DNA from: CAYZJV01 sp049310885
Lineage (GTDB): Bacteria; Spirochaetota; Spirochaetia; Sphaerochaetales; Sphaerochaetaceae
DNA length: 64,000 nucleotides
Direction: 5' to 3'
Assembly (NCBI RefSeq): GCF_049310885.1
Contig: NZ_JBMDYO010000001.1
Span: 372,001 to 436,000 of the forward strand
A program made the translations under genes and the position numbers. Under the pieces are notes generated by a model, which was not told the origin of the DNA, made no database searches, and worked only from the letters and a program-made list of their open reading frames with translations. Shown one piece after another: positions 35,635-44,552 of this stretch. How positions within the stretch are numbered: the first letter of the stretch is position 1; every line of letters begins with the position of its first letter.

Positions 35635-36807
35635 TCAGTCTAGACCCCATTGAAGTAGTCGAACATCACCCTCAAGGTCCTTCAATCCGGTGATATCCTG
35701 GGATACTTCTAGCGTACCAGCATAGGTTCCATCTTCATCATAGATCGCCTGGTAGGAAATTCTTATATACTTGCCTCCAACGGTAATCCTGAACTCAGCA
35801 CTATCCCTCTTTTTTGATTTGAATGCATCGAGAATCTGCTGAACGATATGAACACTTTTCGGTGGATGGCAATTTTGGACAGTACGCCCTACTACCGACT
35901 TAGCACGTGGGAAAATCCGGTGCTCTGGCGTATTGAAATAGACAACCCTGTCTTGATCATCAACCAAGGTAATGTCGACGGGAAGATTGTTGAATATCTG
36001 CAGGAGTTGCTTGGCTGTTGGATTGCCTGTAACAAGGTCAATCCTACCATCGGCTAACGAGGCAGAATTAGGATTGACTTGCCCCTTATCAGCTTGTTCT
36101 TCAGAAAGTGCAAGTAACGCATTGCGAGGAATTTTAGGCAATATTGCGGGAAGCAAAACCTTCTCTTCCCTGAAAACCATAGAACGCATATCGAAAAACA
36201 ACCGGCCGAAAAGACGGTTCAATTCACCTATTGAAACCGACTCGTCTTGAATAGAGCTCTTCAGCAGAGACAAGGTCAAGCGTATATCGTCATGGATTGC
36301 CCACATCAATTGCACACACTTATTTTCATCAACAAACCGCTCTACAACCGGGAAGAGAATATTCTCCTTCATGACATATTGGTCGGTCAATCTATCTAAT
36401 GCGTTCAGGATACCGGTAACAAGAGTCCTATCTCCAGAAGCGATTGGAGCTCCATTCATTCGCGTAACAATTGGCTTAAGTTCGTCAAGAAGTGTTTGTA
36501 TACGGTTGTTCCTTTCCAACAATTGTTCAAAATATGGAATTGAACGATCGAAGGACCGCACTTCCATAGAAAGAGCCTTGGTGAAAGAATGCAACATTCT
36601 GGTCACAATTATCTTTGTCAGCTCGATATCATCAACCGTACCCATTATGGTATCCACCAATACCATGGTCTCTTCTGGTGTCACTGTGTCAAATAACGGT
36701 TTTGCCAGCTCCAAATTCTTTTTATTGGATGCTGGATCAGCTAAGCCAAGACAATAGGGAAGTAGTATTCCAAACCGTTCAGAGTGGGTAGTACTGGAAA
36801 TTTCCAT
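35635..36807 (-). CDS. Hemerythrin-like / PAS domain protein
   Basis: 390 residues. The middle region (about 90-240) is a hemerythrin-like four-helix bundle (MKENILFPVVERFVDENK, then MWAIHDDIRLTLSLLK and FREEKVLLPAI). The C-terminal PAS domain (about 280-385) is closely related to that of the protein at 3294-4535: LPVDITLVDDQDRVVYF, NCHPPKSVHIVQQI, GTLEVSQDI. The N-terminal DUF438 unit of that protein is missing. ATG 36807 has GAGG 7 bases upstream and sits at the stop of the cupin gene. Probable NO/O2 or redox sensing, partner unknown. Confidence 0.8.
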   Translation of the reverse strand: MEISSTTHSERFGILLPYCLGLADPASNKKNLELAKPLFDTVTPEETMVLVDTIMGTVDDIELTKIIVTRMLHSFTKALSMEVRSFDRSIPYFEQLLERNNRIQTLLDELKPIVTRMNGAPIASGDRTLVTGILNALDRLTDQYVMKENILFPVVERFVDENKCVQLMWAIHDDIRLTLSLLKSSIQDESVSIGELNRLFGRLFFDMRSMVFREEKVLLPAILPKIPRNALLALSEEQADKGQVNPNSASLADGRIDLVTGNPTAKQLLQIFNNLPVDITLVDDQDRVVYFNTPEHRIFPRAKSVVGRTVQNCHPPKSVHIVQQILDAFKSKKRDSAEFRITVGGKYIRISYQAIYDEDGTYAGTLEVSQDITGLKDLEGDVRLLQWGLD

Positions 36808-36808
36808 T

Positions 36809-37156
36809 TCAAGCCTCGCCGATTTTTGGAACGATACAAATGAACACGAAATTACCATCTCCCGCGTTCGAGACCTGATGCTCAATATCGGCAGGAACAT
36901 AGGCGACTGCTCCTGGAGTCAATTCATGGTCTTTTCCGTCCATAAAAAGATTTCCCAATCCTTCAACCGCATACATGATGTGTGGCCAAGGATGGGAATG
37001 TCGAGGCGCATACCCTCCCCTCTCCAAGGTGAAAAGACGCATCACATGGTCACCCCAGCCCTGCGCAGGACCAATAAGTATTTGTTTTTCCACCCCCCGC
37101 ATCGCTGGGTGGTGCTGTACTATCTTCTCAATCTCGTCTCTATGTCCGACAAACAT
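36809..37156 (-). CDS. Cupin-domain protein
   Basis: 115 residues, a single small beta-barrel cupin. Motif 1 is PRHSHPWPHIMYAVEGLG (two His plus Glu as likely metal ligands) and motif 2 is YVPADIEHQVSNAG. It could be an isomerase, dioxygenase or sensor; the function is not predictable. AAGGAG precedes the ATG. It lies 13 bases after the Gfo/Idh/MocA gene and its stop abuts the hemerythrin-PAS start, so the three form an operon. Confidence 0.85.
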   Translation of the reverse strand: MFVGHRDEIEKIVQHHPAMRGVEKQILIGPAQGWGDHVMRLFTLERGGYAPRHSHPWPHIMYAVEGLGNLFMDGKDHELTPGAVAYVPADIEHQVSNAGDGNFVFICIVPKIGEA

Positions 37157-37169
37157 GATTAACTCTCCT

Positions 37170-38138
37170 TCAATTGGCTATGCGTGACATGACCCAGTCG
37201 GTACGCAATCCACTTTCTCCGGTACTGGGACAAGTTCCCTTTCCCAACAACTGATCCATTACTGTTTGGATTAGTGGTTGGGCTACATGTTCGGGAGGTT
37301 CGGGAACTCCAATGGTCCTCGAACCGTCTAGAGTTTGTAAATCCAACGGTGCTGCCAGATCCATCACACTGAAAGTAAGAGTCCCTATTGATCCGACTAC
37401 CGTAACTGAATCGAAGTCGTCCCATGCGTTGAAACTCCACATACCACTACCATGTACTCCATTTTCGAATATCCAGCTACCACTGACGATATCAGGAGCA
37501 TCATAGTCGGTCTCCTGTCGTCCACTCCGTCCATGGGCTTCGATAATCGGCCCAAACAACCAATCCAAAAGGTCCAGCACATGACAACCGACATCATGGA
37601 AAAGGCCACCTCCAGCGAGCTCCGGTTTAATCCTCCATGCCGATCCGTTCAAGTTCTCCTTTTTCGGGGCTTGGCACATAAGAACAGAAACTGACCTCAC
37701 GGTGCCGATTGCATTCTCCTCTATCAACTTCTTTACCAATAGGAATTTTGGGAGAGCCCTTCTATAGAAAGCTGCAAAAAGTGGTACATCGTGTTTCTGA
37801 CATACTTCCACCATCTTTTTACTGTGCTCATAAGATAGACCGAGGGGCTTTTCACAATAGATGGGCTTTCCGGCTTGAGCAGCTAGAAGTGTATATTCCA
37901 AATGGGCATAGGGTGGAGTTGCGATGTAAATAGCATCAACTTCGGGATCATTGATCAAAGCTATTGCATCGTCATACCAACGGGGTACCTGATGCCGTTT
38001 GGCATAATCGGCGGCTTTCTTGCCGTCACGACGCATGACTGCGACGAGCGAAGATCCCGGAATCTTTTGGAAAGCAGGTCCACTCTTTACCTCAGTAACA
38101 TCCCCACAGCCAATAATTCCCCATCGGATTGTACGCAT
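37170..38138 (-). CDS. Gfo/Idh/MocA-family sugar oxidoreductase
   Basis: 322 residues from ATG 38138, with AAGGAG 6 bases upstream. A longer reading back to 38366 adds 76 residues with no ribosome-binding site. The N-terminal Rossmann motif is RWGIIGCGDVTEV, the conserved EKPLGLSYEHSKKMV contains the EKP cofactor/catalytic motif, and the C-terminal alpha/beta domain has the usual GGGLFHDVGCHVLDLLDWL. It would oxidise or reduce a sugar or inositol-like compound with NAD(P). Confidence 0.87.
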   Translation of the reverse strand: MRTIRWGIIGCGDVTEVKSGPAFQKIPGSSLVAVMRRDGKKAADYAKRHQVPRWYDDAIALINDPEVDAIYIATPPYAHLEYTLLAAQAGKPIYCEKPLGLSYEHSKKMVEVCQKHDVPLFAAFYRRALPKFLLVKKLIEENAIGTVRSVSVLMCQAPKKENLNGSAWRIKPELAGGGLFHDVGCHVLDLLDWLFGPIIEAHGRSGRQETDYDAPDIVSGSWIFENGVHGSGMWSFNAWDDFDSVTVVGSIGTLTFSVMDLAAPLDLQTLDGSRTIGVPEPPEHVAQPLIQTVMDQLLGKGTCPSTGESGLRTDWVMSRIAN

Positions 38139-38255
38139 GGCTTTCTCCTTCAACGACTCGTTGACTGCATGATACGGTATCTTCCGCCAATCGTCAAACA
38201 TAGGTTGACTCAGTACGGTCTCTATCCACATAGTATTACCAACGGAGGAATCTCC

Positions 38256-38666
38256 ATGAAATACCTGTTTACGATATTCTTTCTTTTCATAGTAGGGACT
38301 TTTACCGTATCGGCTGAGATAGCGCCAGTCGAATATCAACGAATGCAAGTATCGGCTCCTGAACAATTGGAGATAGCTGTACTCAGATCAACCACACGAC
38401 GCTTCCTTTTCAGCAGGAATACCGAGGTCACATTGAACGTGGAAATTGTCTCTGTCGTCGAAAGTGCAACTGGACTCAGCACAGGAGACCGGATTACGGT
38501 TACATACACAAACACGAAAAATCCAAGAAATTGGGCTGGACCGAGAGCAATTCCAATCCAGAAACGGGGAACGGTCACTTCAGCTTTCCTAGAGTATGAT
38601 CCGGAAAGTCAGACCTATATCCCAGCTGCTCGGGGAGCCTCCTTCGATCCACTTATCATGCTTTAG
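38256..38666 (+). CDS. Hypothetical secreted protein
   Basis: 136 residues. A signal peptide is at about 1-20 (LFTIFFLFIVGTFTVSA). The mature part is beta-rich (EVTLNVEIVSVVESATGLST, then GDRITVTYTN). I do not recognise the family; an OB-like small beta-barrel is possible. GGAGG lies 7 bases before ATG 38256. It is divergent from the Gfo/Idh/MocA gene and converges on the epimerase. Confidence 0.7.
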   Translation: MKYLFTIFFLFIVGTFTVSAEIAPVEYQRMQVSAPEQLEIAVLRSTTRRFLFSRNTEVTLNVEIVSVVESATGLSTGDRITVTYTNTKNPRNWAGPRAIPIQKRGTVTSAFLEYDPESQTYIPAARGASFDPLIML

Positions 38667-38725
38667 TGGAAGAGCCCAATCCCGACAAAGGAAAAGGGCT
38701 CCATACTTTGATTCCTATCAAGTTC

Positions 38726-39589
38726 TTATATGAGATTCTTTCTGACGAACTGAGCCGCTTCAGCTGCAAGTGCATCTAGGTCGGGATTCTCCTCAATCTC
38801 TCTCCAAACCCCGATATCTCGACCAACTTGTCCACCCTTCATGACAAAGGGTTCCATCACCATGGGTCCATCATAGCCAATATCATCTAAGGCTTTCTTG
38901 ATCTCTTTCCATGGCATACGACCTTTGCCGGGAGTCTTACGATTTGTTTCTCCAAGATGGATCGATGCAAGATACGGACCGATTCTCCGAATTGCATCAC
39001 CGAATGAGTCCTCTTCAATATTCATATGAAAGGTATCAAGCAAGACTTTACAGGCAGGATGGTCCACCTCTTTTACATAGGCTAAAGCTTCATGACTATC
39101 ATTCACCAGAAACTGTTCAAATCGATTTATAACTTCGATATTCAGTTGTACTCCTCTATCGCCGGCGTAGGGAGACAATTCCTTCAAACTCTTGATACTC
39201 TGGTCCCAACAGGGCTTCTTTGAATCCAACCCTTCGGGTAAAGTCGAAGGCCAGTATCCATGTACAGTTCCACCAATCATACCTCCGCCCATATTGGCGA
39301 TAGCATCGATCATTTTCTTCATGAAATCCAAGCCCTTCTGACGAACATTCTCATCAAGTGAGGCTACATCATATGGTTTCTGCAAACCAATGCCATAAGA
39401 GAGCTTCAGATTCTCACCATCAGCCATGGCCTTCAGTTCTCTCTGCTTTTTCGGGTCCATGTGAACGATCGTCCCACCATTCAATTCAAGTTGGTCAAAC
39501 CCCAACTTACCTACTTTCTTGATATAGGGAACAAAATCGACATCCCATTCATGTGTCCAGAAAGCATAATAAATTCCTACTGTCCTCAT
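38726..39589 (-). CDS. Sugar 3-epimerase (D-tagatose/D-psicose 3-epimerase-like)
   Basis: 287-residue TIM barrel. VQLNIEVINRFEQFLVND has the catalytic Glu in the NIEVxNRFE context of D-tagatose 3-epimerases. LDTFHMNIEEDSFGDAI, HLGETNRKTPGKGRMPW and the C-terminal MVMEPFV with the second catalytic Glu are also present. It would epimerise a ketohexose or related ketose at C3 with a divalent metal. GGAGG precedes the ATG. It lies downstream of the regulator and sugar ABC importer and probably acts on their substrate. Confidence 0.85.
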   Translation of the reverse strand: MRTVGIYYAFWTHEWDVDFVPYIKKVGKLGFDQLELNGGTIVHMDPKKQRELKAMADGENLKLSYGIGLQKPYDVASLDENVRQKGLDFMKKMIDAIANMGGGMIGGTVHGYWPSTLPEGLDSKKPCWDQSIKSLKELSPYAGDRGVQLNIEVINRFEQFLVNDSHEALAYVKEVDHPACKVLLDTFHMNIEEDSFGDAIRRIGPYLASIHLGETNRKTPGKGRMPWKEIKKALDDIGYDGPMVMEPFVMKGGQVGRDIGVWREIEENPDLDALAAEAAQFVRKNLI

Positions 39590-39625
39590 TGCTGATCCTC
39601 CACCTTTAAAAATTCAATCTACGAT

Positions 39626-39653
39626 CTGTACCGAACCACTAAGTAAGGTACAG
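39626..39653. promoter_or_regulatory. Inverted repeat between regulator and epimerase genes
   Basis: CTGTACC (39626-39632) and GGTACAG (39647-39653) with a 14-base gap, in the 120-base gap upstream of the epimerase. It could be an operator for the GntR/LacI-type regulator encoded next to it. Confidence 0.3.
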
Positions 39654-39709
39654 GAAATTTCCAAAGCTCTACATTGAGCAAGTTCTGAATTCCTTCAGCA
39701 TTCTTCTAA

Positions 39710-40837
39710 TTATTCCTGCTCGGCTCCAAAGTTTGTTGACCTGCGACATATAAGAACCCCAGGATATCTGACTGTTTTATAAGGACGATGGGGATCCTTA
39801 ATCCTTTCTAACATAATTTGAACCGCCTCTTGACTTATCATTTCAATTGGTTGAGCAATACTGGTTAGAGGAGTTCTAATCTGTGATAGATAACTCAAGT
39901 TGTCAAATCCAGCTACGATAAGGTCCTTTGGAACCTTAATATGCAATATATGAAGGGTCTGAAGAAGCGTGACCGCTGTTCCATCATTCGAGCACAGGAT
40001 ACCTTTTGCTCCTCGATCCAATATTGATTTTACGAAGTCTATATCACCAGGATCCCCTTCATGCACCAAATCTCTATCTACGTGAATGTTCTTGTCGTAC
40101 AACGCTTCACGAAAACCAATCTGACGTAGTTTGATCGTACGGCTGGACATGGGAGGTGAGATAAAATGAATTTCGTTGTTTTGTTGTTCGACCATATGAC
40201 GTACAACCTGATAGCTTGATTGGATATGATCTATACTTACCAAATCATGTGCAGATCTTTGGGGAAAATCGACTACATCTGAATCAATCAACACTACGGG
40301 AATGTGTGCATCTTCAAATATCTGAAGTATATAATTATTAATCTCATCCCGTAGCGGCGTATATTCAATTGGAGAGAAGAATACTCCATCTACCTTCAAT
40401 TCCAAATATTTCGAACATATTTGTTTCACGTCATCCATAAGTGTCTTTGATTTCGGTTGGACAGTTCCTCCCCAGACAAGCGAACAGTCACGTTGAGCTA
40501 GAATGCGCGCAAGTTCACTGCATATAAGATCAAAGACATAGTTAGCTCCTAATCCTGGAAAAACTAGTCCAAATAGAGCAGGAGCACCGTCCGATGTAAT
40601 CTTCTTTGAGTATGGCTGTAACCCTTCTGCCGTTAGGAAAGAGCCTAAACCTTGTCGTCTGGTAATTAGATGACTAGATTCAAGTGAATCCAATGCTTTT
40701 CTCAGCGTCGGTCGAGAACATCCATAGTATGCAGATAGATCATTCTCTGATGGAAGCCTATGGGTTGCGTTAAATTCGCCTGAATAGATTCTGTTCCGCA
40801 AATCCTCGCTGATGGATTCACTTTTTAAAATTTTCAC
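39710..40837 (-). CDS. GntR-type regulator with LacI-type sugar-binding domain (AraR-like)
   Basis: 375 residues. A GntR winged helix is at about 8-70 (LRNRIYSGEFNATHRLPSEN, CSRPTLRKALDSLESSHLIT, RRQGLGSFL). The rest is a periplasmic-binding-protein-like effector domain (LFGLVFPGLGANYVFDLICS, DGVFFSPIEYT, GILCSNDGTAVTLLQTL, DLIVAGFDNLSYLSQ). This fusion is the AraR plan. It should bind a sugar and control the adjacent importer operon. The start is GTG with AGAGGA 7 bases upstream. It lies 63 bases after the second permease gene. Confidence 0.88.
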   Translation of the reverse strand: MKILKSESISEDLRNRIYSGEFNATHRLPSENDLSAYYGCSRPTLRKALDSLESSHLITRRQGLGSFLTAEGLQPYSKKITSDGAPALFGLVFPGLGANYVFDLICSELARILAQRDCSLVWGGTVQPKSKTLMDDVKQICSKYLELKVDGVFFSPIEYTPLRDEINNYILQIFEDAHIPVVLIDSDVVDFPQRSAHDLVSIDHIQSSYQVVRHMVEQQNNEIHFISPPMSSRTIKLRQIGFREALYDKNIHVDRDLVHEGDPGDIDFVKSILDRGAKGILCSNDGTAVTLLQTLHILHIKVPKDLIVAGFDNLSYLSQIRTPLTSIAQPIEMISQEAVQIMLERIKDPHRPYKTVRYPGVLICRRSTNFGAEQE

Positions 40838-40900
40838 ATGACATTCCTCTGCCAGAAATCATCCCTAGAGAGGGAGATACCCTATAGATTATGTATTATT

Positions 40901-41914
40901 TCATCCAGTCTTTTTAACTGATCGTTTGCCAAAGATTTTCTGAGCCACTTCTCTTCCAAATAACAGGATGATTATAATAGCTCCCCACATTGCTGTAATC
41001 ATAAATGGATCAAGTCGAAGTAGGTTCAATCCAGATGAAATCAATTGCAATATGATCGCGGCAAGAATCATACCCGACAATCTACCAAAACCACCATTGG
41101 GATCCACCCCCCCCAAGAATGAAGCCAAAACAGCAACCAGGAGATATGATTCAGCATAATTGGCTTTCACCGAGTTCAATTGACCAATCATAATCAAGCT
41201 AGTGATCGATGCGAACCAAGCAGAAAGGATGTATTCCCACACAATTATCTTGGTTGTATTGACATTAGAATATCGACAAGCGATTCTGTTCGCACCAGTC
41301 ATATATAAACGTATTCCGAAAGCCGATTTATTTAGAATAAAATGTGCGAGAATTACGACAGCAATAAAAACGAGAATTGGCATAGGAATTCCTAAGACAC
41401 TCCCATTACCAATGAAAATCAATGAATCGGGAAACCCTGATATTGTATAGCCTTTCGTCAGAACGAGACTAATTCCTTGAAGAAGTGTCATGGTTCCAAG
41501 TGTAGTTAGGATCGCAGGTATATTCAATTTGGCGATTAACATGCCATTTATAAAACCGATGAAAGTGCTGACACCGAATCCTGCGAGGATAGCAATAAAA
41601 ACCTGGGTAAGGTTTGCATCTCCCATGCTTCCACCAGTTATTGAATTAAGTACCAGATAAATGACGACACCATTAAGATTCGCATTCGCGATGATAGATA
41701 AATTGATACCACCAGAGAGCTCACTGATCATCATTCCTATAGCTAGGAATCCGATTATCGGCAATTGGTACGACATTGAACGTAAATTCCGCAGTGTAAC
41801 AAACTTCGTACCATTGAGAAACCAGAGCAAAAGGAATACTGTAATCAAAGTTATTACTAGTGAAAATTGTTCACTTCTGCGCGCCTTTTTCATCATCTTT
41901 GATATATCAACCAT
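40901..41914 (-). CDS. Sugar ABC transporter permease (RbsC-type)
   Basis: 337 residues with about nine to ten membrane helices. The family motif FLGGVDPNGGFGRLSGMILA corresponds to the conserved G-G-x3-x-GG-GxxxG loop contacting the ATPase. AAGGAG precedes the ATG. It is the second of two permeases in the operon; they are paralogous and probably form a heterodimer in the inner membrane. Confidence 0.88.
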   Translation of the reverse strand: MVDISKMMKKARRSEQFSLVITLITVFLLLWFLNGTKFVTLRNLRSMSYQLPIIGFLAIGMMISELSGGINLSIIANANLNGVVIYLVLNSITGGSMGDANLTQVFIAILAGFGVSTFIGFINGMLIAKLNIPAILTTLGTMTLLQGISLVLTKGYTISGFPDSLIFIGNGSVLGIPMPILVFIAVVILAHFILNKSAFGIRLYMTGANRIACRYSNVNTTKIIVWEYILSAWFASITSLIMIGQLNSVKANYAESYLLVAVLASFLGGVDPNGGFGRLSGMILAAIILQLISSGLNLLRLDPFMITAMWGAIIIILLFGREVAQKIFGKRSVKKTG

Positions 41915-41943
41915 GGAATATTCTCCTTACCATCTAACTGTTC

Positions 41944-42957
41944 TCAGGCATTCTCTACTTGTACGCGAATCTTCTGTTTCTGCTGCTGAATCTCCTGCAT
42001 AGCATTCAGCAACACACTGATCAATATGATCATTCCAGTAAATACGTTGTACCAATAACTTGATATCTGCAGCAATGTAAGACTGTTACTCAGAATTGCA
42101 AATAACAAGACCCCAAGGAATGTGCCCAAAACCGACCCTTTGCCTCCGGTAATACTAGCACCGCCCAAAATTACAGCTGCAATAACCTGGAGTTCCTGTC
42201 CTACAATAGAGTTTGGTATGACTGTTTGTACAATAGAAACATGGACGATTCCACCGATTCCAGCTACAGCACCCATCGCCCCATAGATGAAAAGCGTTGT
42301 GTTACGGCTATTTACCCCTATACGCTGGGCAGCGACCGGATTTCCTCCAATCATGTAGATGCTACGTCCCAAGACTGTAAACTTGAGAAGGAGAGCTACA
42401 ATAATTGAGAGAAAAAACCAAATAGCTGTAGTCATACTGATCCCTGAGACCGCACCATTTGCAGCAATTTGCTTGAATAACATCGTGTTGGAAATTTTCC
42501 AGAAATATTCGGGAATCACATATATCAACTGACCTTCCGTAATAACATACATGAGTCCGTAGAATAAATTTTGTGTTGCGATCGTGATAATGATCGCGGG
42601 CATCTTAAAACGGTGTATCAGATAACCGTTGAACAATCCCATAAAAGTTCCCAGCACGATTGCAAAAATAAAAGCAAGGAAAACATTACCTTGCATATTG
42701 TTCAAAAATAGATAGACAACAGCATACTGTACAACTTGTGCGATAGCGGTAAAAGAGACATCTACTCCACCACTTATAATAACCAATAGCACGCCTAATG
42801 AAAAAATCCCTAATACTGTGAAAGATTTGAGAAGATTTACAATATTCGTATAAGTCATAAAACTAGGAGAGAGCAATGACAAGAGTACCAAGATCACAAG
42901 GATTGTGATTCCCAATAACATTTCGCGGCTTCTCAGTAGATTTATTCGCGTCTTCAT
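41944..42957 (-). CDS. Sugar ABC transporter permease (RbsC-type)
   Basis: 337 residues, multi-spanning. It has LVIISGGVDVSFTAIAQVVQ, IGGNPVAAQRIGVNSRNTT, and ILGGASITGGKGSVLGTFLG, typical of the BPD_transp_2 family. AAGGAG is 7 bases before the ATG. It follows the ATPase gene by 11 bases. Confidence 0.9.
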   Translation of the reverse strand: MKTRINLLRSREMLLGITILVILVLLSLLSPSFMTYTNIVNLLKSFTVLGIFSLGVLLVIISGGVDVSFTAIAQVVQYAVVYLFLNNMQGNVFLAFIFAIVLGTFMGLFNGYLIHRFKMPAIIITIATQNLFYGLMYVITEGQLIYVIPEYFWKISNTMLFKQIAANGAVSGISMTTAIWFFLSIIVALLLKFTVLGRSIYMIGGNPVAAQRIGVNSRNTTLFIYGAMGAVAGIGGIVHVSIVQTVIPNSIVGQELQVIAAVILGGASITGGKGSVLGTFLGVLLFAILSNSLTLLQISSYWYNVFTGMIILISVLLNAMQEIQQQKQKIRVQVENA

Positions 42958-42968
42958 GTCTATGCTCC

Positions 42969-44483
42969 TTACGAAAGATTCTGCGCAATGACGCGCTTCT
43001 GTTCATCGAGCTCTTGTTGAATTGCTGCATCGGTAATTTCATCACCTTTCAATTCTTTTCCAAATCTACCGTTCCGCATGATTATCACACGATGGCAGTG
43101 GCTCGTTATTTCCCTGATTTCATCCGAGATAAGGATTACGCCCATTCCCTTATCTTTCGCCATTTCATTAATGGTTGTAAAAATTCCAGCTTTCGCACCA
43201 ATATCTATACCAACTGTCGGGCCATCTAAAATCAAGACTTTTGGTCCCAATGCCAACCATTTTGACAAGACTATTTTCTGTTGATTTCCCCCTGACAACA
43301 TTCGAGCTACCTTGTCCTTTGTATCTGTCTTGATTCTCATTCCGGCTATCCATTCATCTGATAAAGAATCTATCTTATCCGTATCGACCAAACCCAATTT
43401 GTTGGTAGCATTATCAAGAGTGACTATTCCAATATTTAGTTTAATGGACTTATTCATCACGAGTCCCTGCGTCAAACGGTCTTCAGGAACATAGGCGATT
43501 CCATGATTTACAGCATCACTGACTTCACGGATGTGGGCTTTATTCCCGTCAACTATAATTTCACCGGAATCGGCAGGTGAAATACCGAAAAGTGCAGACG
43601 CCAATTCGGTCCTTCCAGAACCTAGGAGCCCGATGACTCCTAAAATCTCTCCTCTATCGAGAGTAAATGAGATATCGGCAAAATTATTTCTTTTTGTCAG
43701 ATTTTTTACTTCAAGAACTTTCTCATTGCGAAGTTTTTCAACAACATTCCTCTCATGGATCATCGATTTGCCGACCATAAGATTCTCAATTTCATCAATA
43801 GTCAGATCAGCCATCGAACGCGATGCGACAACCTCTCCGTCCCGCAATATCGTAACAGTATCACATAGTTCTTCGATTTCATCCAATTTATGGCTGATAA
43901 AAATAACCGATATACCTTGATCCTTCAAATTGTTAACTAACCGAAATAGCTGGTTGATTTCCTGTCGCGTCAATGCTGTCGTGGGCTCATCTAGGATAAG
44001 AAGTTTGGATTCATTGTTCAAAGCTCTTGCGATAGCAACGAGCTGTTGTTGTGCAATAGGCAATTCACCGACTAATTCCTCTTGGGGTATCACGACTCCG
44101 AGATCATCCAAAATACGTGTCACACGATTGGAAAATTCTTTTTTTGAGAATACCTTACGGTTTTGTTCCAGAACCCTACCCAACAGAATATTCTCCTTAA
44201 CCGTCAAGTTAGGGAAAAGAGAAATGTCTTGGTAAATAACGCTAATTCCGTATCTAATTCCTGTGAGGGGACCATATGATGTAATCTTTTTACCTTCAAT
44301 GGTGATCGTTCCCTCATCTGCCGGAAGAACACCCGCCAAAATCTTGATTAGTGTCGATTTACCAGAACCATTCTCACCGATTAGCCCATGTACTTCACCC
44401 TTTTTGACGCTGAACGAGACGTCCTTAAGGGCTTGGACACCGCTGAATCGTTTGCTGGCATGTTGTATTGTTATGAAATCCAT
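42969..44483 (-). CDS. Sugar ABC transporter ATPase (RbsA-type)
   Basis: 504 residues, two fused ABC domains. Domain 1 has GENGSGKST, LPIAQQQLVAIARAL and ILDEPTTALT. Domain 2 has the degenerate Walker A GLLGSGRTE, LSGGNQQKIVLSKWLALGP and ILDGPTVGID (DGPT instead of DEPT). This asymmetric pattern is normal for RbsA/MglA/XylG importers. ATG 44483 has GGAGA 6 bases upstream; TTG 44495 is inside that site. It is separated from the binding-protein gene by a hairpin. Confidence 0.92.
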   Translation of the reverse strand: MDFITIQHASKRFSGVQALKDVSFSVKKGEVHGLIGENGSGKSTLIKILAGVLPADEGTITIEGKKITSYGPLTGIRYGISVIYQDISLFPNLTVKENILLGRVLEQNRKVFSKKEFSNRVTRILDDLGVVIPQEELVGELPIAQQQLVAIARALNNESKLLILDEPTTALTRQEINQLFRLVNNLKDQGISVIFISHKLDEIEELCDTVTILRDGEVVASRSMADLTIDEIENLMVGKSMIHERNVVEKLRNEKVLEVKNLTKRNNFADISFTLDRGEILGVIGLLGSGRTELASALFGISPADSGEIIVDGNKAHIREVSDAVNHGIAYVPEDRLTQGLVMNKSIKLNIGIVTLDNATNKLGLVDTDKIDSLSDEWIAGMRIKTDTKDKVARMLSGGNQQKIVLSKWLALGPKVLILDGPTVGIDIGAKAGIFTTINEMAKDKGMGVILISDEIREITSHCHRVIIMRNGRFGKELKGDEITDAAIQQELDEQKRVIAQNLS

Positions 44484-44498
44484 AGACTTCTCCAAATG

Positions 44499-44530
44499 GT
44501 AACCGAACGGAGATATCTCCGTCCGGTTAC
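44499..44530. promoter_or_regulatory. Intercistronic hairpin between binding-protein and ATPase genes
   Basis: GTAACCG (44499-44505) pairs with CGGTTAC (44524-44530), and ACGGAGAT with ATCTCCGT continues the stem with one mismatch. It lies between the binding-protein stop and the ATPase start. Such hairpins commonly stabilise the upstream message or cut downstream expression, giving excess binding protein. Confidence 0.6.
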
Positions 44531-44552
44531 AGAGTAAAATGTGACGGACAGT

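Noticed and set aside
37170..38366. 398-residue version of the Gfo/Idh/MocA gene
   Set aside because: The extra 76 residues are not Rossmann-like and overlap the divergent secreted-protein gene. The ATG at 38138 has an excellent ribosome-binding site.
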